From contig SRSI01000079.1 of the NCBI GenBank assembly GCA_005656395.1, positions 1,426,001 to 1,490,000 of the forward strand: DNA of 64,000 bases. The letters run 5' to 3'. The notes beneath the pieces are model-generated. The model saw only the letters and a list, made by a program, of their open reading frames with translations. It had not been told where the DNA came from and searched no databases. The translations under genes were made by a program, and so were the position numbers. Position 1 is the first letter of the stretch. Every line of letters begins with the position of its first letter. This DNA is from Strongyloides papillosus. Lineage: Eukaryota > Nematoda > Chromadorea > Rhabditida > Strongyloididae. Of this stretch, positions 1-14,823 are shown in pieces.

Positions 1-1542
1 GTAGAATTTGATTAATTGTTTTATGGCATGATGTATAAACATCTTATTTAACCAGACTATTAGCATATATTTTTTGAAATATTAATTTTTTTTGTTTAAT
101 ATTATTAAGAAGAAAGTATTTTCTATATACTTAGTAATTGGAAATACAAAATATTTTTTTCTAATACTATTAACTTCTTTCTCTTTAAATTGTAAATTAA
201 TTAATTAGGAAAGTTTATAATTTTTTAAATTAAATTAACTTGTAATAAAAAATATTTTTTTATTTATTCTGTAATTTAAATAAGGGATGTACAGTAATAA
301 TAAATATACACTTTTTATTGCAATATTTTAAATAACAATATGTTGTATATAAGTTAAAGAAACTCCACCTTATACGGTAGAATGTTATAGAGGATTATTT
401 TTATTAAACACTTAACTATTTCTCATATTTAATAATAAATAAAATAGATTGATATACATTTTGTTATGAAAAACCGTTTAATTTATATATTGTATTTATT
501 AAATCAACTCCACCCCTCTAAATAAGGTTGATTTTTCAAAAAAGATTATCTTAGAACATTCCTACTTAAACATTATGTGCATATATGTATATATATGAAG
601 TTTTCATCCAAGAATTAAAAAACTTTGTAAGTTATGACGCATATTCTATAATATTCATTTTAATAACAAACAAAACTACTAAATTTGAACTTATCTATTA
701 TTTACTTCCTTCTAAAACATCTATCAAATTTAATTATCATAATCTTAAACATTTTTATAATTCCTTAACACCCACAATTCACTGATAATATTGTCAATCT
801 AAAAATTTAATTTTACATTATCATGATAAACTTTCTTTGAAAAATACTTAAAGAAAGGCATAAACATACATATTTTAATTACCATAAACTGTATGATGAG
901 TTCTAAAAATTTTATCACTACTACCAATAAATTAAAAACATTCACCATATATTAACTTGAGATAAAATATTATAGATATACATATTGTACTTTGAATATA
1001 TATGTATATTTCCTTATCATTTAAACAAACAATAAAGAAACTGATATATTTATGTGCAGTTATATTGTTATCATGTATAAAACTGTTTTTAAACTAATGA
1101 GTTATTTGTAGCCATTTCAAGTTTAATAATCGCTTGTTCTCACACAAGTCTTGAAATAGGAATTATTTTTTTTCTTGATCTTTAAAAATATATATTGCTT
1201 TTTAAAAATTATAAATTGGTATTAAAAATATATTAACTTAAATATTTTTTTGATCCACTCTTTTTTGACTTTTTTTTGCCTTACTTTTTATTCTTAACAA
1301 AAGTGTCATAAAAAATACTTTATGATAAAAGATTAACAATGTTATTTCCATGCTAACCTCGATAAGATTATCACACTAATCACAATCATATAAATACGAT
1401 AAGCATAGAAAATTTTTTTAAAAATCATTTCAGAAAACAATATTAATTTAATTAATCTTTTTTATATATATTTCGCTTTCACTTTCTATTTTTCTATATT
1501 TATATTATTTAATCTTTCTAAAATCATTTTTATTAATTAAAA
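1..1542. other. Intergenic, upstream of the KLF gene
   Basis: AT-rich sequence with many stop codons in all frames. The only open frame of note (585-785) is short, compositionally like its surroundings and unsupported. This stretch presumably holds the promoter of the KLF gene that starts at 1543. I see no repeat or RNA gene in it. Confidence 0.5.
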
Positions 1543-4556
<3,014 letters not shown>

Positions 4557-4830
4557 TTTCACTTTAATTTTCCATATTTTTTATCGAAGATTAATGATAA
4601 TACATACATTGAAGTCACTTTTATGGTTATTTGTTTTCTTTCTTATCAATTGCATATACAAAATCTATAATATATCAAAGAATTCCATGTTTTTACCATT
4701 CACGTTATGGTATCAAGATACTTCTTATCACTCTTTAAACTATATTGGTATACACATACATATTTTTTTGCATAAAATGTTTCTTGTTTTTATATATATT
4801 TTAGTTTGGTATTTGTAGTATTTTTTTAAG

Positions 4831-4852
4831 AATAAAATTTATGCTTAATAAA
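4831..4852 (+). promoter_or_regulatory. Polyadenylation signals of the KLF gene
   Basis: Two AATAAA hexamers (4831-4836 and 4847-4852) lie about 280 bp after the KLF stop codon, the first candidates downstream on that strand. Confidence 0.5.
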
Positions 4853-5496
4853 GAGTTTTGTTAGTGAGTTCTTTAATCCTACATTCTTAATTATGTGAAT
4901 ACATAATGTGAAGGAGAATGGTTTGATATTTTAAAGTGCACAAAAAAAAGATGAATAAAAAGTTTGATGTTGAATTTTTATGTAATTTTCATGTTTGTGG
5001 TGACTTTCCGTTGAAAGATGAGATGTCTTTCATCATATTTCTAAGTTACATGAGTTTATGTGGTAATGGAATCTTTCATACACTGACATTCTTGTTTTTC
5101 AATTTAAACTATTATCAAATTATTCTTAAAGTGCATCCTTTGATATCATTTTTATCATTTATATACTTTATTTTGCATTTACTAATCCGGAAGAACACAT
5201 TAAAAATTATTATAATACTTTTCAACAACAACAATTGTCATTTATTATCAAATTATTCATAATAAAAGTAAAGTGCGTTCTTAAGAACACATTCCTTTTA
5301 AGTTTAAAATGATAGTGAAAACATATTAAAAATTTATTCAAAAACAACAAAATTTATTAAAATGTTGACTAGATATTATTATTCTTTGCGAATACTGGTA
5401 TTCACATTAAATGTCAACTAATTAAAAAAATTATAAACATAAAGAAAATACAAATTTATAAAATAACTACACACAAATACGGATATTTATATCGTT
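4853..5496. other. Intergenic between convergent genes
   Basis: AT-rich sequence between the KLF 3' end and the stop of the minus-strand gene at 5497. An open frame at 4936-5262 begins with a non-ATG codon, has no recognisable content and is not called. Confidence 0.45.
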
Positions 5497-5991
5497 TCAC
5501 CATTCCATCCTCTCGTCCTCCTCATCCGCCTCCAATTGAGATCCTAAATCTTCCTCTTCATTCATTTTCAGGAGCTTTCTAGCAGGTTCCTCATCTAAAT
5601 AATAATTATCATCTCCGGAACTTTCACTACCCACTTCCATTAGGATTTTTTCCTCCCTAAGTAATCTTCCTTTCTCTCTTAAAGCTTCAATGGTTTCCTC
5701 AAAATTAATACTTTTATTCTCGAGATCATTTTCAATCCTTTCGAGTATTATCATTAAATCTGCCAAAATCTCCAACAGGCGGGTATTCTCTTCTTCACGG
5801 TGGGAAATGCTTCCACTATCAATTGAGTATTGTTGATTTATTAATTTTATACTGTTACCTAAAGCATTTCCTTCATCTTCTGTTGATGAAGGTGGTGTTT
5901 CATCTTTCCGAGATTCATTGGTGTATTTGTATTCTGAAGGAAGATGTGTTGGGATACCACCAAATATGAATAAATTGTCACCAAAATTCAT
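5497..5991 (-). CDS. Small acidic coiled-coil protein, cluster member 1
   Basis: Single exon, ATG at 5991, 164 aa. I do not recognise a family. The middle is a predicted helix/coiled coil (residues ~65-115) of the type EALREKGRLLREEK, resembling the charged helices of the next five minus-strand genes. The C-terminus is very acidic (runs of Glu and Asp, ending near EEDERMEW). There is no signal peptide or membrane segment, so it is probably intracellular. An acceptor-like CTAAG lies just before the ATG, weaker than in its neighbours. Membership of the local family rests on position, strand, single-exon form and the helix style; it lacks the NLKLP-type C-terminal motif seen in three neighbours. 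Confidence 0.65.
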   Translation of the reverse strand: MNFGDNLFIFGGIPTHLPSEYKYTNESRKDETPPSSTEDEGNALGNSIKLINQQYSIDSGSISHREEENTRLLEILADLMIILERIENDLENKSINFEETIEALREKGRLLREEKILMEVGSESSGDDNYYLDEEPARKLLKMNEEEDLGSQLEADEEDERMEW

Positions 5992-6677
5992 ACCACTTAG
6001 GTGAAGATAAAAAATAAGGGATATACTAATTATTGTCTATAACTAAACTAATTAAAAAATGACAATTGAAAAATATAGATAAGATAAGCAATTATATATT
6101 TGTGAAAAAACACAAATTGGTGCTATAATACTAAATTCCTTTAAAACAAGGCATTAATAAATAAATGAATTTGTTTATGACTATAAAAAAATAAAAAACA
6201 TTGTATTTTGAGAATCAAAGATTATTTGAGGTTTAAAATTACAAAGTATATACTATAAAAAAAAATAATTTCTGTATGGTTTCAGGGAAATAATAAAAGA
6301 TTAAACTTTACATTATAATTACTATATCTATTTTGAGGTAAAACTCCTCTTTCCATTAAGTTCTAATATACTTGTAATTATATGATAAAACTTTTTGCAA
6401 TATAATTACTTATAATAACATATAGAAAATACAAATATTCTGCAAGAATTTTTCTAGGTTACCTTAGTGATTACTAAACTTCACATCTCTACAATTTTAC
6501 ACCTCTAAAGATACAAATACATTATTAAATAACATAAATAAAAGAATAATTATTTGTATGGGAAAAAATTTATTTAATAAGTGGTATAATTTGTGTTTTA
6601 TAAGTTAGAATAATACATCTCATTTCTTTTTTAAAAGTTTTTTTATTAGATGAATTATATTTTTATTAGAGATAAAA
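5992..6677. other. Intergenic within the coiled-coil gene cluster
   Basis: About 690 bp of AT-rich sequence between two minus-strand genes. Nothing identifiable; it should hold the promoter of the 5991 gene and the 3' end of the next gene. Confidence 0.4.
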
Positions 6678-7322
6678 TTACTTTAAAAAATGTATTTTTT
6701 TCTTTCTCAAACTAATTGAATTTTTTTTGGAACTTTTCTCAGATTTAGATTCGTTATCGTTGTTATTTTTTTTATTTTCCTCCATCTTTGCGTGGGAATT
6801 TTTTCTGACACAAAGTTTTATGTTTTTGTAATCCTTGGAACGTAATTTACTGCAGAGAAAACTTCCTGATTTCATCAGTATTTGACATGCTTTACCAGTG
6901 CTTCTATAGTTCCCACTAAATAATAGATTTCTACTATCAAATTTTGGAATTCTTTTCTTTTGGTTAGTTTTCATTACCTCTGAATTTCCCTTTACCTCCT
7001 CCGACTTCTTATTTTCATCCTTTTCCAACTCCTTACTCTTCTTCAATATACCTCGTTTCTCAGCCTCCAAAACTTCATTAACCTCCTCCAAACGACAAAG
7101 CATCCCTTCAAAAGTTTTTTTTCTCTCCTTTAACATAATTTCTATCTCATCATACACTAATTTCTTCAATTCCATAAACTTATTATCATCTCCAAGTGAC
7201 ATTATTCCTCTATTTACCCCTTCTCTCTCACCAGAACCTTTAATATCTTGAGGTTGTTGATGACTTTTCTCTAGGATCAAGCTCTCAACGTCATCGATCA
7301 TTGAACTTTCCTCCTTGGCCAT
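6678..7322 (-). CDS. Basic coiled-coil protein, cluster member 2
   Basis: Single exon, 214 aa. I chose the ATG at 7322 because the frame upstream opens only with a TTG, and a strong acceptor (TTTTTTAG) ends five bases before this ATG, as for a trans-spliced mRNA. Residues ~40-110 form a Glu/Lys-rich helix (KKLVYDEIEIMLKERKK, LEEVNEVLEAEKRGILKK). The C-terminal third is strongly basic and Ser/Asn-rich (KKNSISLRKKK), which could act as a nuclear localisation signal. There is no membrane segment and no known domain. It lies between related minus-strand genes; function unknown. Confidence 0.65.
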   Translation of the reverse strand: MAKEESSMIDDVESLILEKSHQQPQDIKGSGEREGVNRGIMSLGDDNKFMELKKLVYDEIEIMLKERKKTFEGMLCRLEEVNEVLEAEKRGILKKSKELEKDENKKSEEVKGNSEVMKTNQKKRIPKFDSRNLLFSGNYRSTGKACQILMKSGSFLCSKLRSKDYKNIKLCVRKNSHAKMEENKKNNNDNESKSEKSSKKNSISLRKKKIHFLK

Positions 7323-7916
7323 TTTACCTAAAAAACAAACGAGTAAACAAGAAAAATTTTGATGAAAAAGAGAATTATTAAAAAAGATAATAAACAAAGA
7401 TAAACATTTATGGAAACTAATCAACTTCTCCCCGAAGTTTTATTGTATCCTTAAACGCATGTACATATAAATTTGGTGTTGTGTTACAAAAATTTTCCTC
7501 ACTATTACTGAGAAGGGTATACATTTCTGAGATGTGACGCTATTGTTGATCAGAAATTAAATGATTTGGTAAAATATCTTATAGCTACAGGTGTTTAGTT
7601 TTTACAAAAATCTTATTGCCTTTTACATTAATTACCAGTACGAGGTATTTGAATTCTTTTTAATGCATGGCCTGGAGGATTTTTTTTTAAATTTACTGTA
7701 AGATTATTAGCGTTATTATTAAAAAGTTATCATAATGGATTTTTAAAAAAATATATTTTATTATTTTAGAATTTTGTATTCAATCACATTATATGTGACT
7801 GTAAATATTTTTATCAGTTAAAACCTTTATCAGTTTGGAATTGAAATAAACATATTTTCCAAAATTTTTTGTCACCAGAATGGAATGTGAGGCTTCTTTG
7901 ATAACTTTTCTATACT
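7323..7916. other. Intergenic within the coiled-coil gene cluster
   Basis: About 590 bp of AT-rich sequence; no feature beyond the acceptor-like tract immediately upstream of the 7322 ATG. Confidence 0.4.
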
Positions 7917-8525
7917 TTAACAGTAAAATGTTTCCTCGATTACATGATCTTCAATGTCCCCATTAGTGGCCAGTAATTTTTTATCATCACCAGGGATCTT
8001 TAAGTTATCAAATTTATTTATGATTTCTTTAATCTCTTTTGGTTCTTTTTCATCTTGTTGAATGCCTTCGAAGTCTTTTGTATTGTTTTTGACTATTAAA
8101 TTGTCTTCATCAATGATTGGCTCCACAATTTTTGGTAACGGTAATTCTGATGAACCTCTGCCTATTCCATCGTATTCTTGAGTTTTCCCAAAATTATCCA
8201 GAGAATCTTCAAACATGATAATATCGTTATTCGAATCAAAATAAATTGAGCCTTCACTTCTTCTACGGTTTCTGTCCAAAATTTCACTTCTTTTCTTTTT
8301 TAAATCAGCCTTCTTTCCCAGTAACCGTATCTTCTTCGTCGCTAATCTTTTTTCATCCTCAAGACTTTCAATTTTGCCATTAGTAGGTTGACTGCGTTTT
8401 CTCATTAAAGATGGTCTTTCCGTGGTGAAGTTGAGGGATGGAGGATCAATATGAAGGGTTTGAAGGATTCTGGTACATTTGTTTACCAATGTTCTACGTT
8501 GGTGTTTTTTAGTGCCTCTATTCAT
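7917..8525 (-). CDS. Coiled-coil protein with NLK(I)P motif, cluster member 3
   Basis: The frame is open from an ATG at 8705, but the first ~60 codons look unlike protein in this cluster (Ile/Phe/Asn-rich). An acceptor-like TCCATAG lies in them, so I prefer the ATG at 8525 (202 aa). Residues ~45-85 are a basic helix (KKIRLLGKKADLKKKRSE, LDRNRRR). Near the C-terminus is the motif EIINKFDNLKIPGDD. It matches the C-termini of two paralogues at 12191 and 14293 (IQNLKLP and FGDLKLPIEDDD), which is the clearest evidence of common descent. No signal peptide, membrane segment or known domain. Probably intracellular; function unknown. Confidence 0.7.
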   Translation of the reverse strand: MNRGTKKHQRRTLVNKCTRILQTLHIDPPSLNFTTERPSLMRKRSQPTNGKIESLEDEKRLATKKIRLLGKKADLKKKRSEILDRNRRRSEGSIYFDSNNDIIMFEDSLDNFGKTQEYDGIGRGSSELPLPKIVEPIIDEDNLIVKNNTKDFEGIQQDEKEPKEIKEIINKFDNLKIPGDDKKLLATNGDIEDHVIEETFYC

Positions 8526-8705
8526 TTCCCTGTTATTATCAATTCTATCTGGCCGTACTTTGATTTTAGGAATGTAATCTATGGACAGAATAAAGTTTGT
8601 CTTTATTTTCTTAAATATCAATGATAATGATATGAACTTAAACTTGTTATTGTTATAAATAAGGTTTGAATGACAACCTAAAGATGATAATAAAAAGTTA
8701 AGCAT

Positions 8706-10438
8706 TATTACTAGTCATATTAGTAAATGTTTTTGAAAAAATTAATACGTCTATCTATTATCACTAATTACATATTATGAAACATTCTAACAAAAATTAC
8801 AAAAAGAAGCATTTATTTATCCATAAAATTACAATGTTTGTTATATAATAAAATAATATATCTATAATATCAACGAGGGAAATTATATTTATAAATTAAT
8901 ATAAATATTGTAATAACAAAATGCTCTATAAATGATTCTTATTTAGCAAAACAATCATTGCCGTTAACGGATGTATTTTTTTAATTCACTTAATAGAAAA
9001 AATAATTATAGAAATAGGAATGATAAAAATATCTCAGTTATGGTATTTAATGTACAAATCTTTTAATCTATTTGCACTTATCATAATTATCCTCCTCCCT
9101 TACATTCATAAACATATTAATTAATTTGAAACCTCTCTTTAAAGAAATGTATTTGTTGTTCAAAAGAGATAGGTGGAAAATTTGTAAAAATTTAATAAAA
9201 ATATTGTGAACAATTTTGTTTTAGTGTTATTTTTTTGTGTTATACTTAATTTTTTGGAAGAAAAATACTTTTTTGAAGTTGAAAATAATTTTTTATTGAT
9301 AAATAAATCAACAAAAAAACAAAATGTTTTTTAAAAAATATTATAAATAAGAGTTTACTTAAGAAAGTATTCTTATTAAAATATCAGAATTCCCATTTCT
9401 GAAAGGATTCTTAATCAAGAACATCATATTTTGTTAAGCAAAAGGTTATCACAACAAAAGGACTACTTTCTATAAATCCTCTGAATCCTTATCACCCTAA
9501 TATCCATATTACCATTTATCACATTCTCGAGTTCACAAAAATTTCATTAATCTTTCATTTCCTATTTTTTTTCTATCAAAAATTATTTTGTTATTCTTTC
9601 ACACAACTAAAGTTTCTTTCCAATACTTGGATAATAAACACACATTTCTTTCCCTGATAAGAACAATTATTTTAACCCAATATTCAAATGATAATTTTTC
9701 ATTTTTCTTCACAAAAATTAAAAAAATGTCATATCAAAGAATGGGGAAAACTTGATTGATGGGTATACTCAATCAAAACAAAATTTAAAATATGCAACTT
9801 TATCAAAAATAAACACTGATAAAAATCAATATTAAATATCTTCCTTGTAATGATACTTCATATTTAGAGAAATTCCTCGACTTAAAAAGTTTCTTTTATA
9901 TTTTTAATTATGGTAAAAAAATTATTTTATGTGGTGATAGTTTATTTTATTGTTCTGGAAATTGAAAGTTTAGTAATCGTGATGAAACATTAATGGTTGT
10001 TAAAATTATATAAACGTCAAATGGATTGAAGTAATGACGTACCGGATGTCTTTCAAAAGACTTGATGATGAAATTGAATTTCATACATTTATTGGCGTCA
10101 CAAAATGATTATTGTTGTTACATAAAACTTTTTTAGGCAGTTTTTTTAATTAGTTACCTTTTCGCATAGGTAATAAAGTATATTAACACAGAAAAAAATT
10201 TTAAAAACTCTTTAACTTAATTTCAAGAATTAATATTCAATAATATAATTTAAAAAAGAACAAGAATAAAGTGAGTAAATTTTATAGATTTTAATTTATT
10301 TTATGAATGCGAAATAAATCTTTCGTGATTGAAAATAACATTATTAGATTATTAAGACAGTAACTAGCCAAAATAAAAGTTTAATATAACTATAGCTCTA
10401 TTTTTGCTGCAACGCTTTTTTTGATAGTTTAGCGGTCT
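8706..10438. other. Gene-free AT-rich stretch
   Basis: About 1.7 kb with stops in all frames and homopolymer A/T runs. I see no exon, RNA gene or repeat that I can support. It presumably includes the promoter of the 8525 gene. Confidence 0.4.
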
Positions 10439-10696
10439 ATGGGACAGACGAGAAAGGCAATCAAACAGTCTCGAACTTTCGATAATGTGAATGTTTTCGG
10501 TTATTTTTTGAAAAAAATGTTTGAGAAAGTTAACGAAAATTTACAAAAAGGAATTGGCGCTGTTGTAAGACCGAAACTGGATAATTATTTTCTATTGTAC
10601 ATCATAGACCACTACACCATCGAGGCGAGTTTCGCCGCAAAAATAAAATTCTACTTATATAAAGCATTCAAATTCATTCTAAAAAATAACCTTTAG
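10439..10696 (+). CDS. Isolated 85-aa open frame, doubtful
   Basis: An ATG-initiated frame of 85 codons whose base composition is visibly less AT-rich than the flanks, with codons such as GCC, GGC and CGA that are rare nearby. The protein is basic with hydrophobic/aromatic patches (FGYFLKKMFEKVNENLQKG, AKIKFYLYKAFKFILK). I do not recognise it. It is the only plus-strand candidate inside a run of minus-strand genes. It could be a remnant of a mobile element or an exon of an unmodelled gene. Low confidence that it is a real gene. Confidence 0.3.
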   Translation: MGQTRKAIKQSRTFDNVNVFGYFLKKMFEKVNENLQKGIGAVVRPKLDNYFLLYIIDHYTIEASFAAKIKFYLYKAFKFILKNNL

Positions 10697-11453
10697 ACAG
10701 TATAGTTAGTAAAATATATAGATTAGTAAAAAGATACAAAAACAGCAGTTTTAAGTTTATTCAGAAAATGTAAAACCACTGCTCGATGCATAAAATTTTT
10801 CTTCACCAAAGAACCCTCATAGAATATCCGTACTCTTGAAATACGAAAAAAATTAAAAGTCTTCTCTTATGAACAATCCAATTTATTAATCATTAATTTG
10901 TGTGGCTTCTACTTAGTGTTATTAGGAATACTTTTTTCAACTGCCAGTGAATTTTATTTCAAGTTCATACCATATTTACAAGCATTTCCCTAAATATCCC
11001 ACACATACCTATATTATATTTACAAATTCAACTCCTACACATATGTGCACTAGGGAATATTTTATTTTTTTTATTTCTCTCGATGGAAAAATTAGAACTA
11101 ATAATATCCCAGTTAATAAACTTTAATGCAGACTAGAACATATTAAGAATGCTAAACACCTTTATACATGGAAGACATGAAAAAAAGCAAATAACAAGTT
11201 TTTTAGTTTAAATTAATTTTATTGTTAGTACTTTAAATAGTGAAAAATATACAATCTTTTAATACAAATAAAAAAAATCTACCAACAAACAATATATTAA
11301 TTGTTGTAAGATCAAAAATAGTATAAACCTTCTCTGTTGAAGAGATATAGGAAATATAAAATAAAATACAAGGGTTATTTCAATGGCATGCCCTTGTGCA
11401 TGATCAAAGAATATAGAAAAAAAAAAGACACAATATCGACCATTATTATTTTT
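10697..11453. other. Intergenic within the coiled-coil gene cluster
   Basis: About 760 bp of AT-rich sequence with nothing identifiable, containing the 3' flank of the minus-strand gene that ends at 11454. Confidence 0.4.
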
Positions 11454-12191
11454 TTAAAATATAATAAAGTTATTATTTCCAGATGAATCAACAGAATTAG
11501 GAGAGTCATTTGATGTTGAGGACATATCAGTGTTAGTGAAGCCCTCCTCCTGTTTTCTTGGCAACTTTAAATTTTGAATCCCATTGAGAATGCACTTTAC
11601 TCCAGAGTTCTGAGTTTCAATCTTCTCAACATCCATCATATTATCATTACCCACAGTTGGTGCATCTATACAAAATTGGCTCTCAATCATTGGTTGACTT
11701 TTCGAGGCCACATCAAAAACATCAACGCTCTCAGATCTGACTAATCCTCCCATTTGTAAACCACAATTGGAGACAGAGAAGTCTTCATCATTTGATGGAG
11801 ATCCACAAAAAGCAATATTTAGAGGCTTCCCAGGCTCGATTGTTAGTCTAACCCTGGGTTTCCCACCACATCTACGATTCTCCTTTAAAATTAAAGTCCT
11901 TTTCTCTATTAGTTGGGTTCTTCTCTCTAGTATGCGTATTCTTTCCTCGAGATTCCGAGCACGTACCCGCATTCGTTGAACTTTCTCCTCAACTCTCCTC
12001 CCTTTACTCTCCATTTCTTCTATTTCCTTCTCCAATGACATAGCTCTTTTGTTTTTAACACCAGCATATGCCGTTCTCCTTGGATGTGTGACAGAATAGA
12101 GATTCTTATTTACGAGAGTTGACTCTCTTCTTCTGACGGTGAAATCATTCCATACCAACTTAGAGTTCTTTGTCTCTTTGTCCTGAAGCAT
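11454..12191 (-). CDS. Coiled-coil protein with NLKLP motif, cluster member 4
   Basis: Single exon, 245 aa. The open frame extends further up, but only to a TTG. The ATG at 12191 follows a good acceptor (CCTTTTACAG) by ~20 bp with no ATG between, so it is the likely start. Residues ~48-118 form a long Arg/Glu heptad helix (EERIRILERRTQLIEKRT). This is followed by a variable acidic Ser-rich part and then SGVKCILNGIQNLKLP, the motif shared with the 8525 and 14293 genes. The end is Ser/Asn-rich. There is no membrane segment or signal peptide. Probably a cytoplasmic or nuclear structural protein; function unknown. Confidence 0.72.
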   Translation of the reverse strand: MLQDKETKNSKLVWNDFTVRRRESTLVNKNLYSVTHPRRTAYAGVKNKRAMSLEKEIEEMESKGRRVEEKVQRMRVRARNLEERIRILERRTQLIEKRTLILKENRRCGGKPRVRLTIEPGKPLNIAFCGSPSNDEDFSVSNCGLQMGGLVRSESVDVFDVASKSQPMIESQFCIDAPTVGNDNMMDVEKIETQNSGVKCILNGIQNLKLPRKQEEGFTNTDMSSTSNDSPNSVDSSGNNNFIIF

Positions 12192-13645
12192 CTCCAACTT
12201 CTTAAAACTCTGTAAAAGGAAAAAGATTAATAGATAAAACAAATGATGATTTCAATAAGAAAATAACTTTACACATAAATGGCGTTTTATTTAAAAGTTA
12301 TAATAATATATATATAATTCAAAACGTCATCATTATAACCAAACATTAGCCTTCCATCTTTTTTTACTATCTCTCTTACTCTCTCTCTAACAATTTTTAT
12401 TATCACCATTTAAACGAACATATATTATATATAATAAAAATGAGAATTGTTTTAAAAGACAAATGAATATAATATTATAGGGCATTCAATCAAAACCTAA
12501 AGGGCATTAAAAAATGACGATAATTCATCATCTCTCTATTTTAAATATACGTTATCATCTTTTTTCAAACATAATAAGATACATGTTTTTAAGAAGATGT
12601 CCTTATCAATGATTTAAAGATGTATTTTTAATTACATTTCTAAAGTATATTATTTCGATTACATACAAAAAAAGCAGTTTGTAAAATGAGACCAGTTTAA
12701 AAACAATCAAAAAATATAATTTTAAATTATAATTGAGTGATGAATGATAAAAAAAATTGTTTAAATAAAATTAACTCTAATAATTCTAATTATGACATAA
12801 GAGAAGTACAAAAGCACATTTATACATGTGTAATTTTCACATTGAACATTTGAAAAAACAATAAAAATAAAAGGAAAAATGATAATATTAATATTCTTTG
12901 TTGAAGAAATGGGACATAAATAGAAACATGAAGATTTTTTTTCAATATCCTTTTGTATATAGTATCATTTTTCGATATATGTATACATATTTTCGTTGTA
13001 TAAAACGTCTTTTTTTATCTCCTAAAAAAATTATAATATTTCAAAGGAAGTTTGTACTTTGACAGGATTAATAGAGAACAATTTTTTTATAATTTTGAAG
13101 CTTTGAAAGTATTTGAACTTTTAGTGATAAAATGTTTAATTTATTATTAATAAAAAATAAGAATGAATATTTATGAGAAAGTTAAATATGTTTTATTTGT
13201 AAAAAATATAAAGATATTATGTTTGGAGATTTATTTTTAAATAAATGGAAACTTTTTTGATTGTTTTCCATCCACATACATATATATATTGTAAATGTTA
13301 TTGTTTTCATATTCATACGTTTATAAATTATTACCACTGTTTTTGATAAGGTTCTCAACACCTGTGAATTTATAGCTTTGTTTTAAAATACACTGTTATT
13401 TAATTTTTTTTTGTTAACTGATAGTTTTTAAAACATGGGGAAATAGAAAAAAATCATTAAAGTATATTTATTATTAAAAATATTATCACATAAAAAATAA
13501 TTTCTGCCAATAAAATGATAGTCTCTTACTAATAGATAATTAGCAATGTTTTTACTACTAGAATAAGAAAGCATTCATTATATAAAGTCGTTTTCCTCTT
13601 TTCCATAAAAGTTTATAAAAAACACATCTTCCTTGAAAAACAAAC
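12192..13645. other. Gene-free AT-rich stretch
   Basis: About 1.45 kb between two paralogous minus-strand genes. No frame, RNA gene or repeat is supportable. It includes the presumed promoter of the 12191 gene. Confidence 0.4.
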
Positions 13646-14293
13646 TTATTCTTTGGTATCATTAAATGAAAAATAACTCATTCCATTGAGCATTCTTAAG
13701 TCATCGTCTTCTATTGGAAGTTTTAAATCTCCAAATCTTTTTATAATCCCTCTAACTCCAGAATTTTGTCTTACAAGTTTTAATCCATCATCATTAAAAG
13801 GATAATAAACATTTTCGAAGATTTCATTGAGCTTTATAGAACTTTTTTTGTTATTATGCGACTTTGATTTACCATCCATTGAACTACTGGTGTAAATTAA
13901 TGGTAAGTATACATTCTCTGAAGCGCAACTATTACTTTGAACATCCATCTTGCTTGAAGATTCAGGCAAATTTTGAAAACTACTTCCACCTGATAGCTGA
14001 CGCTTCTGCCTCAATAGTTTGCTTCTCTTATCAAGCATTTGGGCTCTCTTCGTCATCATCCGCCCCTTTTCTTCAGCCTTGGTATTTCTTCCCACTATTA
14101 AAGGACCTCTCTTTACATTTTTTTGAACAGCCATATCAAGTGACTTGGATCTTCGAAGTTTATAACCCAAAATTCTTCTCTTACAATCTTCCTTTGAAGT
14201 AAAGACACACTTCTTCCTTATCGGCAATTCCATGAATTGAACATCAAAATTTGTCTTTATTTCATAAGTACCTGGCAAACTATTATCCCCCAT
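13646..14293 (-). CDS. Coiled-coil protein with DLKLP motif, cluster member 5
   Basis: Single exon, 215 aa. The frame is open from an ATG at 14323, but a textbook acceptor (TTTTTTTCAG) lies between it and the next ATG at 14293, so the mature mRNA should start at the latter. The N-terminal third is basic (KRRILGYKLRRSKSLD). A helix follows (KGRMMTKRAQMLDKRSKLL), then a Ser/Asn-rich middle and a C-terminal SGVRGIIKRFGDLKLPIEDD. That last motif pairs it with the 12191 and 8525 genes. No known domain, signal peptide or membrane segment. Confidence 0.72.
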   Translation of the reverse strand: MGDNSLPGTYEIKTNFDVQFMELPIRKKCVFTSKEDCKRRILGYKLRRSKSLDMAVQKNVKRGPLIVGRNTKAEEKGRMMTKRAQMLDKRSKLLRQKRQLSGGSSFQNLPESSSKMDVQSNSCASENVYLPLIYTSSSMDGKSKSHNNKKSSIKLNEIFENVYYPFNDDGLKLVRQNSGVRGIIKRFGDLKLPIEDDDLRMLNGMSYFSFNDTKE

Positions 14294-14823
14294 AAGAATA
14301 CACCTGAAAAAAAAATTTATCATTCTATCACAAAGGCATAATTATCTGTAACATATTAAATAACAAAATTCGGAGATTAAAATGGATAAAGATTCTCGAT
14401 GGCAAAGTTTATCTCAACTAATCTATATATAATATCATCATAAAACACTGTTCATCAAAAAAATTTCACGCTATCACAAACACTAACATAATATTCCGAT
14501 CAGGACTAAGGGTACTATTTAAACATCTCAAACTCCAATACCTTTTTCCCTTTGTTTGATTTATTTTTGTTTCAAGACACATTTACCGGGAATATATTTG
14601 AACTATGATAATTCGTGATAAAATATGGATAGTGTACATCTCGACAACTGCAAGGAGGAATTTGAATGTTTACATTTAAAGATATGTTAACTATGAGAAA
14701 AATAAAACTACACGTGGGAGTAAAATCTCATGATTTATTTATTTGTTAGTTAGGTTACAATATAAATACAAAATTATAATACAAATAGTTTACAAGTTAA
14801 AAAGAACATTATTTTTACAATAG
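14294..14823. other. Intergenic within the coiled-coil gene cluster
   Basis: About 530 bp of AT-rich sequence with the trans-splice-like acceptor of the 14293 gene at its left edge; otherwise nothing identifiable. Confidence 0.4.

Noticed and set aside
585..785. 66-codon plus-strand frame
   Set aside because: Composition like surrounding non-coding DNA, no homologous content, no splice context.
4936..5262. 108-codon plus-strand frame after the KLF gene
   Set aside because: Starts with a non-ATG codon, low complexity, lies past the KLF polyadenylation signals.
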